Positions 24,450 through 36,769 of a stretch of DNA of 64,000 nt are shown one piece after another. Within the stretch, counting starts at the first letter, position 1, and each line of letters starts with the position of its first letter. Source of the stretch: Owenia fusiformis (Eukaryota; Annelida; Polychaeta; Sabellida; Oweniidae); assembly GCA_903813345.2 (NCBI GenBank), contig CAIIXF020000002.1, forward strand, positions 6,503,772-6,567,771, in the 5' to 3' direction. The notes under the pieces are model-generated. The model made no database searches. It was not told the origin of the DNA and worked only from the letters and a program-made list of their open reading frames with translations. Position numbers and translations under genes: made by a program.

Positions 24450-24935
24450 CAAGCCTCAACAGACAAGATTTTAGGACGGAAAATCCAAAATGGCCACCTT
24501 AACATTTACCCAGAATGCCGAAAAACTAATCAGTTCTAAACGTTTATAGGTAGAAACATCCCTGAGAATTTCAAATGAATCCCTCAAACGGTTTGGCTGG
24601 AAAACCTGTAGACAAGCCTTGACAGACAAGATTTTAGGACGGAAAATCCAAAATGGCCGTCTTAACATTTATCCAGAATGTCGAAAAACTAATCAGTTCT
24701 AAACTTTCATAGGTAGAAACATCCCTGAAAATTTCAATAAATCCCTCAAACGGTTTGGCTGGAAACCTGTAGACAAGCCTTGTCAGACAAGATTTTAGGA
24801 CTGAAAATCCAAAATGGCCGCCTTAACATTTACCCAGAATGCCGAAAAACTAATCAGTTCTAAACTTTCATAAGTAGAAACATCCCTGAGAATTTCAAAT
24901 GAATCCCTCAAACGGTTTGGCTGGAAACCTGTAGA
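24450..24935. repeat. Three-copy ~161-bp tandem repeat
   Basis: Units begin ACAAGCCT(C/T)..CAGACAAGATTTTAGGAC and contain GAAAATCCAAAATGGCC, TTAACATTTACCCAGAATG, AACTAATCAGTTCTAAAC and CTCAAACGGTTTGGCTGGAA. Copies start near 24450, 24611 and 24773. An inverted partial copy lies at 25260-25385 and another at 10070-10225 in a HECT intron. Open frames on the minus strand here are a by-product of the repeat. Confidence 0.8.
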
Positions 24936-25494
24936 CAAGATTATTCGGGACGCCAGCCCGCCCAACCGCCCGCCCAACCGCCCGACTCGTTTACACTGCA
25001 TACGAATCAACATAGAATGGTCCCAATTATTTTAAGGAAAATCTGAATTGTGGGATTTTTAAAAAAAATAAAAAAAGACTTTCCCATTGAGAGCAGTGTT
25101 AAATTAAAACATTTTTTTTAAATAACTAAACGGTCAATCTTTCCAATATTTATATTTTGTAATACATCAGTATATCTTTTACCAGGATTTTTTCAGGAAA
25201 ATCTGAATTGTAGAAAAAAAGATGATACACTGTGAAGTAGTACCTTGAAACGTGTCTCTTGAGGTTTTGTTTCATGGATTCATCCTAAAATTTTAGAGAT
25301 GTTTCTATGGAAAGTTTAGAATTGATAAGTTTTTAGGCAGTCTGGGTAAATGTTAAGGTGGCCATTTTGAATTTTCCATCCCGAAAAGTGTTTTCTGTTC
25401 AAGGGTGCGATTCCGTTCACCCTGTGGCTTGTTTCTATTCAGCGGAAGTGACGTATTAGGGCAGTTTGGCCAACACACAATCATGTTAAGGTCA

Positions 25495-25720
25495 AGGTTT
25501 ATCCCAGACGTACTGCATGAAACGATAGATTCCCGGATATTGTTATGCCCTTGGCCAACACCATGGGCATCGCCAAGCATGTGAACCAAGAACATCAATT
25601 ATTAGTAATTAGAATCGTGAAAATTACATAAAAAACATGGATCTAACTTAACAATATACCGATTGAGAACTACACATGCTTTCAGTGTTATAGGTAAGGA
25701 AGGGGAGGATATCCCATAAT
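25495..25720. repeat. Direct repeat, first copy (partner 25915-26150)
   Basis: Shared segments in order: TCCCAGAC, ACTGCA(T/C)GAAACGAT, CCCGG(A/G)TATTGT, AAGAACATCAATTATTA, TTAGAATCGTGAA, GAGAACTACACATGCTT, TTTCAGTGTTATAGG and AAGGAAGGG. This looks like a local duplication ~420 bp apart. Confidence 0.7.
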
Positions 25721-25914
25721 TTATAGATGAAAGATATTGACGGCAATTTGTAGTAGCATGTTCACTATGCTATGTGACTGATATGTCATTTATATGACAT
25801 GACTATTGAGTCAATAAAATATATATAATATATGTTTATATTAGAAAAACAGAGGGTGTTCTCAAGAAATATATACGTGTAATAATACACAATCATGATA
25901 AAGACACACCACAC

Positions 25915-26150
25915 CCCCTTATTACCTGAGGAAGGGGGCTTTTCCCAGACACACTGCACGAAACGATCCCCGGGTATTGTAATGCCATTGGTCACAAAAT
26001 GGGCCTCGAACAAGAACATCAATTATTATTAGAATCGTGAACATTACAAAAATACGCATCATGCGGAACTTCCTTAACAAAATAACTATCGAGAACTACA
26101 CATGCTTCGTTTTCAGTGTTATAGGCAAGGAAGGGAGAGGGTATCCAATA
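25915..26150. repeat. Direct repeat, second copy (partner 25495-25720)
   Basis: See the first copy for the shared blocks. It lies about 110 bp downstream of the caspase stop codon on the minus strand, so it could fall in the 3' UTR or just beyond it. Confidence 0.7.
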
Positions 26151-26261
26151 ATTCATAGTTGAAGCTTTCTCCATACACATTTTAGATGTTAGTCTTTACT
26201 AAGATATCGGTCCCTCTATGAATTCTGGGGCATTTCCCCCTGTTATAGACTATAGTAGTGC

Positions 26262-29200
26262 TTAATTGAAGTACACGCGTCCCGTCAACGTGGAGACTAT
26301 ACAAGGCATCTGCTTAGTTATTTTCTCATCGACCATGCCGCTCTTTTGTGCGATGGTTTTGTTTACCCGCGTCATCATAGACATGAGGTCCTCCTGCTTA
26401 TGGCGTTCGAATATAGTGTCTGTTAACGCCTCTATGAACCAAGAACCCGTCTGCTTATTCCGTAAAGACACATAATCTAAAATGAAACAACATTATCAAA
26501 CGTTGTATTGGCACCCTGGAATAGCCTGACAACGGTAAAGTTAGATACCGTTGTCACAAATCGCTTCAATTAGATTTTCATGAACTGTATGTTTAATAGA
26601 GCACCTAGACTAAATTCCTTTGGAACAACAATCAATCAAAGTGTCTTTATACTCACTGTACAGTTAATAATGTTCTACCATCGAAATAAAGTCTTTAATT
26701 TAAACCGATCAAAATGAGATACGGGACAGCGGACATTGTGATTACCACATGCCGTTGTCTTTCTAAATAACTCAAATTCATATTCCGTTGTCATTGACGA
26801 TATCGAAGACGCTATATTGTTGCGATTCACGACCCAATTTGATCGAAATGGGATTTCATATGATACATTACAACAAGAGCTTAATACATGCGCGCACAGA
26901 ATAAGCGACGATGAAATCCCATGAAATGAGGACCAAGTGATTAAACAGTTGAAGCGACGGTTATGTCCACCATTTGTGACAACGGTATCTGACTTTACCG
27001 TTGTCAGGCTATTCCGGTGTGATTGGGTTTTCACGAGGAACATATAGGTCAAATGGATGATTGTTAACTGTTTGTAATATACTTTCAAAATTGTATACTT
27101 CTTTGATATGTTAATACTAGAACAATAGACGTTTCCGATAAATCATGCCATCTTTTGATCCATCAGAGAAACTATAATTTATTGGCTAGATTAATGATGT
27201 CATCGGTTGTAGGTAACAATCTGTTCAAGCTATTGCTAATTTTGAAAAAGTGCAACCTATGACATCATCAATATATTTTGGTTTCTCTGATGGATCAAAA
27301 GATGTCAGGATATATTGAAAACGTATATTGTCAATACCTGCACAGACACTGTCTATTACAAAGTGATATAACTTTGGAAAAACAACACAAATGTATAATA
27401 GAAGCTTGCAATAATTTTTTTAACACTCGACCTTCATTCTTACCTTTGGTTGTCGAGTATTGAATCACGATATCGGCATCTACGGGAGTACTGACTCGCG
27501 GATTAATATCTGAATCTATTTCCTCTTGCTTTGTCACATCCTCTGGTGTTTGTTGTGATTCGTCATCCACTGCTTGTTGGAAATTTGATCCTCGACACGC
27601 CTGGATGATGAAAATCTTAGGTTTCCCTAAAATCAATATAAATAATTCCCGATTACATTGTTTAGAAAGGCATTTAAATTGTTGTCTGAAATTCCCGGTT
27701 TAATTTGGTCAAGAGACAGATTTCCCTACCTGACCCAATTCAATCAAAAAATATTGCGATGGGCCTTTTTGTCCCACAGGGCCGTTTCGCTCCATGTTTC
27801 CCAAAAATATTCATGCTTAAGTCACGTGATTGGATATTACTTCATTACGCCTAATTAAGTATACATTTATGATGGAACGCACCTTTTAGTGACTTAACCT
27901 TGTCTGGTTTAAAATGATCGACGATTTCGTCCACACTAACATAATCACTTTTTTGTTTCTTGTTGTCAGTTGGGACCATCAAAGGACCATCCTAATAAAG
28001 TAAATAATGTTGTCATGGTGATAGTTAGTGTATAGATGACGACCACTTGTGAACCTCCAAATAAAGTTAAATATATTAAAATATGTTACTCTTTGACATC
28101 ATTATTTGTGTCTATTAAATTATAGACGAAATGACAGTCAAAATCCCCTTTCAACACGCAGAACAACAATTATTTCAACTGCAAAAACTAGTGATATTAC
28201 ATCACAAAACACGATTTGAAACTGTCAACCCCTTTTACGGTCATGTCATACGATTGTAAAATGACGCATCAAAAGTTTAACAATCTGTCGCGAAATACTA
28301 TAGATATGAAATACTGGAATATTGCGTGAGGTGAAATGTAACAAAGTGAAAGCTGAGGCTAAACGAAAACAGCTAGAACTATAGATTATTTTCACACTTT
28401 CACGCATTTTAATAACACAAAATGTTTTAATCGGTTAAAATTTGAAAAAATCAAGTGGAAAGCACTGCAAAATTATTCATTACAAATACAATTAATTGAT
28501 TGAAATTATACATTTTAATACCTTATTTCCATGACTTAGTATAACACATACGAAGCAGTTGTACTTTTCCACGGTTGGTTTGAAAAATTTGTCCTCGTGC
28601 TCTAGATGTGCTTGACATTGCGTCAGGATATCGCCGAGGGATTCCCTTTGTACGTCACGCTCGACTCTCACTCTGAACTTAAGAGTATTTTGGAAAAGAT
28701 CAACCAATCTTTTTTCATCTTCTATTGTGCCTGATATACAAAATTAAAACAAGCTGAAAAACCTTAACTGGAATATATGCCCATTTTCTCCCCATTTTCC
28801 CAGAACTCAAGTTGATCGAATCTCATTAAATACATTCATGTGGGATAGTATTGTTAAAATCGATTTTCAATAGTAAGAAGGGGTTCTTGGCCTTTTTGAC
28901 TTTTTTGGCTAGTACTTTTTGAAATACAATCTACATGTGCAGTATGATTTGCAGAATATCATTTATACTGCATTAGGCACGCAAGAGAGGGGAGGGAGTG
29001 GTAATAGAATAAGGGGGTAGGGGTGGACCGAGTTTTATTTTTTCCAGGAGTGTTTCGATTAGTTAATTTTACTAAATTGCCAATTTCGATTTTAAAAATG
29101 CAGATTCTGACCAATTTATGTCCCAGAAAAATTCTTTAAAGCATTCTTTCAAATTCCCCTACAGAGATCTACGCCCCGACTTCTGACTACCGTGCGAACA

Positions 29201-32200
29201 TGGCTCTAGTCTCAAAGGCCGGTCTGTACTACAACGTACCTTTCCTGTAAGAGGCTTGATTGGGTGAGGTAAAGTTGTTTATTATCAGCGCCAGTCCAGG
29301 ATATGCCCCTTCATTCAGGGGGTAAGCAAGGTCGTCATTATTTCCCCAGTTAACTGTAGAGTAAAAAAAACGTTTCGAAAATCGGTAGTTTATAATAGTT
29401 TTACAATGGAACTTGATGACGGGCTGATGCTACCCGCTACATACGTTCAGCAACCCTTCTGGATCACACGTTAAGGCCTGGGTCGCTTCTAAAATAAATC
29501 ACTAAAAGTCATATTTCCGACATTTTTGATGAAGGAGCAAAAAAGGATTGAAACATTTAAAGTTTTTTACACATTATCAAATGAAGTCTTTTGCATGTTA
29601 ACCTTATGGAGGGAAGTGTAACAAAGTTACCCTGCAAAACTCATTGCAAGAGATAAACAGGTATTGTCCTTTAGTTTACTTCGTAAAATGAAACATTTGT
29701 TCATGACATATCTGCAAAACTCATTGCAAGAGATAAACAGGTATTGTCCTTTACTCTACTTCGTAAAATGAAACATTTGTTCGTGACACCTGCAAAACTC
29801 ATTGCAAGAGATAAACAGGTATTGTCCTTTAGTCTACTTTGTAAAATGAAACATTTGTTCGTGACACCTGCAAAACTCATTGCAAGAGATAAACAGGTAT
29901 TGTCCTTTAGTCTACTTCGTAAAATGAAACATTTGTTCGTGACACCTGCAAAACTCATTGCAAGAGATAAACAGGTATTGTCCTTTAGTCTACTTCGTAA
30001 AATGAAACATTTGTTCATGACATACCTGCAAAACTCATTGCAAGAGATAAACAGGTATTGTTTTTTAGTCTACTTCGTAAAATGAAACATTTGTTCGTGA
30101 CACCTGCAAAACTCATTGCAAGAGATAAACAGGTATTGTCCTTTAGTCTACTTCGTAAAATGAAACATTTGTTCGTGACACCTGCAAAACTCATTGCAAG
30201 AGATAAACAGGTATTGTCCTTTAGTCTACTTCGTAAAATGAAACATCTGTCCATGACATATCTGCAAAACTCATTGCAAGAGATAAATAGGTATTGTCCT
30301 TTAGTCTACTTCGTAAAATTAAACATTTGTTCATGACATATCTGCAAAACTCCTTGCAAGAAATAAACAGGTATTGTCCTTTAGTCTACTTCGTAAAATG
30401 AAACATTTGTTCATGGCATACGTGCAAAACTCATTGCAAGAGATAAACAGGTATTGTCCTTTAGTCTACTTCGTAAAATGAAACATTTGTTCATGACATA
30501 CCTGCAGAATTCATTGCAAGAGATAAACAGGTATTGTATTTTAGTCTACTTCATAAACTGAAACATTTGTGTCATGACATATCTGCAAAACTCATTGCAA
30601 GAAATGAATAGGTATTGTCCTTTAGTCTACTTCGTAAAATGAAACATCTGTTCATGACATACCTGCAAAACTCATTGCAAGAGATAAACAGGTATTCTTT
30701 AGTCTACTTCGTAGAATGAAACATTTGTTCATGACATACCTGCAAAACTCATTGCAAGAGATAAACAGGTATTGTCCTTTAGCCTACTTTGTAAAATGAA
30801 ACATTTGTTCATGACATACATGCAGAACTCATTGCAAGAGATAAATAAGTATTGTCTTTTAGTCTTCTTCGTATTGTATTGTATTGTATTTTGTTTACCA
30901 CCAATGAAGGTGAGTAATACCTCTTGGGTATGTCCCGTATATATACGGTCGTAATTTACGTAATTAATATGGAAGATAGACCCAGAAATCCCTCCTTGAA
31001 GGAGCCCTGTGTTCTTTTATGTGCACTTATACATAGACATACAAGTACACACCACAGCCTTTTGTACGAGTTGCGGACCACTCAGTCAAACACCCTGAAG
31101 TACTTCACGCAAACAAGCAAATTTAGTCTTGCCTGAACCGGGGATCGTAGAATGAGACATTTGTTCATGACATAAACATGGCATGTGGACCATATTTTCA
31201 ATCTTAGATTCACAGTTTTATATGCACTATAAATTAAAAGATGCGATAAGAATCAGGAGTCCGTTTTTGCAACCGTCTTAACTTACGATTTGGTTGCAAG
31301 TCATTCTTCGTCAAAACATTGACAATGGTTTTCTTGGAATCCTAAGTTACGATCGTACCAAAAACGGATCCCAGAATCGTTGGGTTTAACATACAGGTCA
31401 AAATATATCATTTAGAATGACTTTGGAAACATTTTAAAATTACCTGTAGCTGCCAGTCCATGCGATGCATCGAAGTGGGGAGAATTGGGCATCGGTGTAG
31501 AACCTACAAAAATTAAAGTGAACCATCAAAAAGGTTTGGGAACTCGAACTCCCGTATTAGACAAACGTATTTTTCATCCATAAAGATATTCAACTTACAC
31601 AATATATATTTTTCAATTTGAAACTTGTGTTGCTTACTAATTATAAGGTAATTGTAACACGTAAGTCGGATCAACTAAAATCTTGGATACAAAAACTTGA
31701 ATATTATGGCATCAGAGGAATAGCTAAGTCCTGGTTTGAAAGTTATTTAAAAGACCGCAAACAATATGTCACCATTAACAATTATGAATCTAAACAATCA
31801 TCTCTAAATTGTGGTGTTCCGCAGGGCTCGGTACTTGGACCACTATTATTTATTCTTTACATAAATGATCTGCCTTTTGTTGCCCCTAATTGAATTCAAT
31901 AGATGACTGGATAAAAGCAAACAAACTTTCACTTAATATTGGCAAAACCAATGCTATTCTATTTGGACCCCAAAAAAACAACTCTGAATCTTAAAATACG
32001 CAATGAGAACATAAATTTCCGGGAAAAATTGACTTTCTTGGAATTATTATTGATAAAAACTTGAAATTTAAAGAGCACATAAAATCTGTTGAAACAAAGA
32101 TTTCTCGCGTCATTGGTTCTCTTTATCACATTAAACATCTACTTCAAATAGACAGTTTCAAAACAATTTACTACTCATTGATACACTCTCAATTAAATTA

Positions 32201-34206
32201 TTGCAACATAATCTGGGGTAACACATTTAAATCATTTTATGATCGTCTACATAAACTGCAGAAACAATTCTTAAGGCTAGCTTTAAATAAGGATAGACTT
32301 TCTCACTCCGCTCCCCTATTTAAAGATCTTAGAATATTAAATATTTTTGATGTCAACAGATATTGTACTGGTCAGTTCATGTACAAAATCTTTAATAAGC
32401 ACCCCAGTCTTCCAAAAAATCTATTTCAAGACTTGTTTGATACCAACATTAATATTCATCATCATCACACAAGACAATTGAAGACAATTGCATTATTTTC
32501 ATATCCCTAAATGCTCTAAACTTTCCCTTCGCTATCTGGGTCCTAATCTTTGGAATGCTCTACCACATGATATTAAAAAATGCTCCACTCTAAATATTTT
32601 CAAATCTTCATATAAAAAACTACTCATCTATCGATAATGTATAATACCAATATCATACTATACTGTTGATTTTATACTGGTACCCGATTTTTGTAACATT
32701 TTTACATTGTACATCCTTAGATTAATTGTTAATACCATTTTTATATACCTACATGTAACATAATATAAGTGTTTTCTTTTATATGTAGTCTAGTTGTAAT
32801 TTTAATGATTTCTGTTAAACCGCAACATATACCCACTAGGGTGTCTAGCGGCTTGTTTTTTTATAGTGTATAAATTAATGAGGACGTGGAACGTTTAGTT
32901 ACAAACAAAAAAGGGCACCGGGAATTATAAAATTTATGTTCTGGGGTCCTGTGTGTATAAAGAAAGTTTAACTTTCAACAAATGTTATGTTTCAACTTCA
33001 AATTAGAATATGTTCACATTTTTCGCAATTTGTACGTTAATGTGTAATATTACATCCAGTATTGCAGATCACAGTTCCCCTCTAAATATTTTTTCTGTAT
33101 ACTCAATGTGGGCAAGTAATTAATACTAGGAGGGGGGGGGGTAATCGGTTGAGGACACAGTCATGCAAAAGTTCTCTAAAATGTGTAGTTTAACCTCCCA
33201 GCAGACCCGGGCAGCAGACTTACGCCCAGAGCCAATATTATACACTGAACGAACTTATGCTGATCCCCGGGGCTAGTCATAAATGCTACTTAATTTATTA
33301 CATCTATCACATTAAAATCAATTTATCAAAATAAATATTCAAATAGATATTAGTATATACCTGGGGTAGTCGGTGAGATCATAGTAGGTGAACCAGATGG
33401 AGTGTCTACACCGAGTTGTGAAATATTTTTCTCCGCCTCATCTAATCGTTCAATAAGTTTGTATAAGCCGACTGACTCAAACATTTGTTTCAGACGATCG
33501 TAATTGTCTGGACCAAGAAAAGCCCGGTTTTCGAGGAACGTGCAAAGCTGTAAAAACCAATAGATTCGACTCATGCTAGTCCCCGAAAATAGGTGCACAA
33601 ACGCTAGTGGCAATAGGGGGGGGGTAAGATAAGCACTGCCCCCCCCTGTTCCAATCCTCTTCATATAAGATACGATTACCCTATTATGAATTAAGTCTGA
33701 TGTAATCGTCATATTGCTAAACTACGTTACCCCTTGGTATAGTCAACTAAATGTTAACATATTATCTAAGGAACTTCCTGTTGTCAGATTAAGCATAGAC
33801 TAAGGATAACATTTAGTTTTCAAAAAATGCTAGATACTTTTTAATTCCAATGACTAAATTAATTTCCTCGACAAATACAAGTGTACACATAAAACATAGT
33901 TCAGCCTCTGACATCGACAAAGTTTCAGAAGTACAATCTTATTGGATTTCATTCATTTCTCTTTTAGTGTATTACGCCTTTAACAAAAAAATGCTTAGAT
34001 TTTTTTCCCTGGTCAAAATAAGGGAAGGTACATGCCTTTCTAAAGGTGGTAATTTCCTCTGCCCGTCCCTCACCCAGTTCAGGAGTGACACTCTTTAGGC
34101 CATCAAGACCTTCCTTGCTAATATGCAGGGACAGATCCTCGATAAGCATTCGGTGAAGGCCTTCTTTACGGTCCTTCAATGATAGTAGACGCTGCCTCTT
34201 GGCCAT
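26262..34206 (-). CDS. Caspase-8-like initiator caspase with a single death effector domain (8 exons)
   Basis: Exons in transcript order: 34036-34206, 33361-33547, 31444-31503, 29240-29353, 28522-28730, 27883-27992, 27444-27626, 26262-26476. ATG at 34206 has an in-frame TGA 12 nt upstream. Exons 1-2 encode one DED (LHRMLIEDLSLHISKEGLDG; FLENRAFLGPDNYDRL; GLYKLIERLDEAE). A Ser/Pro/Thr linker follows. The p20 region has YPGLALIINNF, catalytic His in ILSHGN and catalytic Cys in FIIQACRG. A linker with acidic clusters (DSDINP, PVDAD) and the p10 region follow (YVSLRNKQTGSWFIEAL; KQMPCIVSTLT). By family it is a cysteine protease cleaving after Asp, activated by proximity at a DED adaptor. Two oddities: intron 1 seems to use a GC donor (AAG|GCATGT), and exon 6 has one base too many for an open frame (see findings). 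Apart from that ~415 aa. Vertebrate caspase-8 has two DEDs. Confidence 0.82.
26513..27014. mobile_element. ~500-bp inverted-repeat element in the last caspase intron
   Basis: Left end TGGAATAGCCTGACAACGGT, AAAGTTAGATACCGTTGTCA; the right end reverse-complemented gives CGGAATAGCCTGACAACGGT, AAAGTCAGATACCGTTGTCA. Each end is itself a small palindrome (AACGGTA..TACCGTT). ATTGG stands on both outer sides and may be a target duplication. No coding content. Confidence 0.7.
27147..27305. mobile_element. ~160-bp palindromic MITE-like element in a caspase intron
   Basis: CATCTTTTGATCCATCAGAG and its inverse CTCTGATGGATCAAAAGATG form the ends, with AATGATGTCATCGGTTGTAGG mirrored by CCTATGACATCATC inside. 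Confidence 0.7.
29625..30890. repeat. ~78-81-bp minisatellite, about 16 copies, in a caspase intron
   Basis: The unit runs TGCAAAACTCATTGCAAGAG, ATAAACAGGTATTGTCCTTT, AGTCTACTTCGTAAAATGAA, ACATTTGTTCRTGACA. Copies are very similar (some 78 bp, some 80-81 bp, differing by CACCTG versus CATACCTG/CATATCTG), which points to recent expansion. Because the 78-bp form is a multiple of three without stops in two frames, it makes open frames on both strands. I do not call these genes. Confidence 0.9.
31618..32640 (+). mobile_element. Truncated non-LTR retrotransposon (Jockey/CR1-like RT) antisense in a caspase intron
   Basis: The first frame (31618-31893) has reverse transcriptase motifs YGIRGIAKSWFESYLKDRKQ, CGVPQGSVLGPLLFILYIND. 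The frame then breaks; around 31895-32050 it shifts (IDDWIKANKLSLNIGKTNAI..). A second frame (32061-32510) continues with the RT thumb and C-terminal part (FLGIIIDKNLKFKEHI, YYSLIHSQLNYCNIIWG, LHKLQKQFLRLA), and LNFPFAIWVLIFGMLYHMIL-type sequence follows out of frame. The segment that should hold the FADD catalytic motif is deleted. The 5' end is truncated, as is usual for LINE copies. A dead insertion in opposite orientation to the caspase gene. Confidence 0.85.
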
Positions 34207-35965
34207 TCTGAACGCTCAGCAGGCAAATTATACCTAAAGGAATATTAACGTAGATATCAAAGGTGAATTGAAATATTAATATTAAAATACATCCTTATTC
34301 GGCGAAGTTAAATAAGGGCTGGGCAATTAGATGTTCGTTAACGTTGAATAAGGACTTACCCAATATAGCCAAATCAATATTCATCCAAGTTAACAAGGGA
34401 CGGGCCAATAGACGTTTCCGATGCGATGGGTCAACTTAACTAAGCACTGGGCAAATATTAAATATTTGCTTAATTAACAGCATTACAAGATCGACCCCCA
34501 AAACACAAATTCTACTTGATCGTATTATAAAACACTACTATGTGTACTTGAAAACGTATTTAGAAACTACGAGAGTACGAGTACTTGAAACGTATTCAAT
34601 ACTTATAACATATTCTTTTAATGAGTAAAATCCGTGCTTTATCTCTGTTCTTAAATCGTTTCGTTGAAGAGGCCATTGATCATGTACCCTGAGGCCACAG
34701 TCGAGGCTCGTAGTAATAATCGTTCTCTGACTAAGATAGATAACCTTTCAAAAGTAAACTGTACTTTCATTGAAATTTGGATGAGACAAACGCTCTTTTT
34801 ATTTATTCAAAGAGTGAAGTTGAAGCTCTCTTTTAATGAATTGCAATCAAACTATTGAAAGGGAAGTGTAGTACTATAGAGTTCTATGATAATGCACTTA
34901 AAGTTTTAAACTTAACATATAATTTAAAAAGTTTTCAAAGCAAATTTCTTGAAAAGCAACGATTGACTGATCTAACACAAGTTCGATATATACCAAAGAA
35001 GAATCACCCGAAAAAGAAGCCCCCGAATATCGAGACAGAATCATATCAGTGTGTTACAAATACTGCTTTCTGAAACACTCATGGCAGTCAAGCAGCTAAT
35101 TAAAATCAGTCTCGAAAGTCCATACTATCATTGCGATAACATAAATATTTCTAAAACAACCATAGTAGTCTGGATTAAGTAATTAACTCATTTAAGTAAT
35201 TTACCCTGATTGTCTGCAATCAAACACGTATTCTAGAACACAGTGTTTTCTCTGTCCTCCTCTCCAATACAGTATAGTAACATAAAATGACTTATTGGTT
35301 CCTATATATCACAAGGTAAAAAAACACCTTGATTGTATACAGCATAAAGGTAAGTAAACATCCAATATTTGATAAGAACTTATATAGGGATCTGCCACAT
35401 ATCGTATTTCGAAAACCTGGACGAAGTCACAAAAGAGTTCGTGGTAACATTTTATTAAGCAATCCATAAAATAACTTTCACCTGTAAAATGATTTATGCC
35501 GCTTTAAAAAAGCACACCCATGCCTATGAATGCACTTACATACGTTGGGTTTCATAAATGAATTCCTTAGAATCACTTTTTTTTACTTTAATTGCTTTTA
35601 TTCAGCCAATTCTTTCATTGCGTGTGACTGAACGCAATCAAAGGGCTTTGCAATTAAATAATATATAGTCTAAAACAGGGTAAAAAGTGAATGTTTTCGT
35701 GGAACGGAAACTTGTTTAAATTGGGATGGGGAATTATTTTTGTCAGTCATATCTTTGACCATGGGTATTTTGTCATCAAAATTACGATATTTCTCATCAA
35801 ATGATAAATTATCCTCGGGGTGAGGTCTCCAGGATAATTTTATTATCAATCTGACTCTAATAGAAACCATGAATTACGAGTTATCGCCCCAGCGTATAGT
35901 TTGCACAGTTTTCAAAATGCAGGACATGTTTTCTTAATCGGCATCAAATGCCCGCCAAATAGAAT
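34207..35965. other. Intergenic region upstream of the caspase gene
   Basis: No coding sequence that I can support. Between 34295 and 34460 a loose unit, TTAAATAAGGGCTGGGCAAT / TTAACAAGGGACGGGCCAAT / TTAACTAAGCACTGGGCAAA, occurs about three times. The caspase promoter should lie close to 34207. Confidence 0.4.
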
Positions 35966-36385
35966 GTTAAATCCTTGCCAAGTCTGGTGTAAGATGCCTG
36001 CCAAATTAGACGGTAAATCCTTGCCAAGTCTGGTGTAAGATGCCTGCCAAATTAGACGGTAAATCCTTGCCAAGTCTGGTGTAAGATGCCTGCCAAATTA
36101 GACGGTAAATCCTTGCCAAGTCTGGTGTAAGATGCCTGCCAAATTAGACGGTAAATCCTTGCCAAGTCTGGTGTAAGATGCCTGCCAAATTAGACGGTAA
36201 ATCCTTGCCAAGTCTGGCGTAAAATGCCTGAAAAATTGGACGGTAAATCCTTGGCAAGTCTGGCGACAAATGCTTGTCAAATTGAATGATCAATTCTTGC
36301 CATGTCTGGCGTAACATACCTGAAAAATTAGACGCCACGTCTGGTGTCAAATGCCTGTCGAAATGGACTATAAATCTTTGCAAGA
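35965..36385. repeat. 46-bp minisatellite, about 9 copies
   Basis: The unit TAAATCCTTGCCAAGTCTGG, TGTAAGATGCCTGCCAAATT, AGACGG is nearly perfect from 35970 to 36220 and degenerates towards 36385. Minus-strand open frames here are repeat artefacts. Confidence 0.85.
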
Positions 36386-36769
36386 GGATCCTTTTTTCTC
36401 ATTCTAAGTCCATTATTAAGTAGATTGTACAATAGTAGTTCAACAGGATAATCTCAAAGGAAGAATGGCGTTGAAAGTCTAATTTGGAAGATATGAAAGT
36501 GTGGTGACCAAAAGTAGGACGGAAACAATAAATTGCATGATTTTTCCATCATGAAATTGAATCGAATATATGCATAATACTGATAAAACTTGTCTTGATA
36601 ACTTATCCTGATAACTTAATTTCGAGGAAAACGTAATATCTTTAAAATGTTGTATCTATGGTCAGAATAGTCATGGCTAAAGGTCGATCTGAAATCCTTC
36701 TCCATACCGTATCTGGTCGTTTTGAAGAGCTCAATGTATTTCACGAATATATATATTTTATGAAAGTGT

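Noticed and set aside
24471-25013. Minus-strand open frames with RPFWIFRPKILS-like repeats
   Set aside because: They follow the 161-bp tandem repeat and have no family similarity.
29701-30336. Open frames of ~80-113 codons on both strands
   Set aside because: They are the minisatellite unit translated. Both strands are open only because the 78-bp unit lacks stops.
35965-36385. CRISPR-like array
   Set aside because: Units are contiguous without unique spacers and the genome is eukaryotic, so this is a minisatellite.
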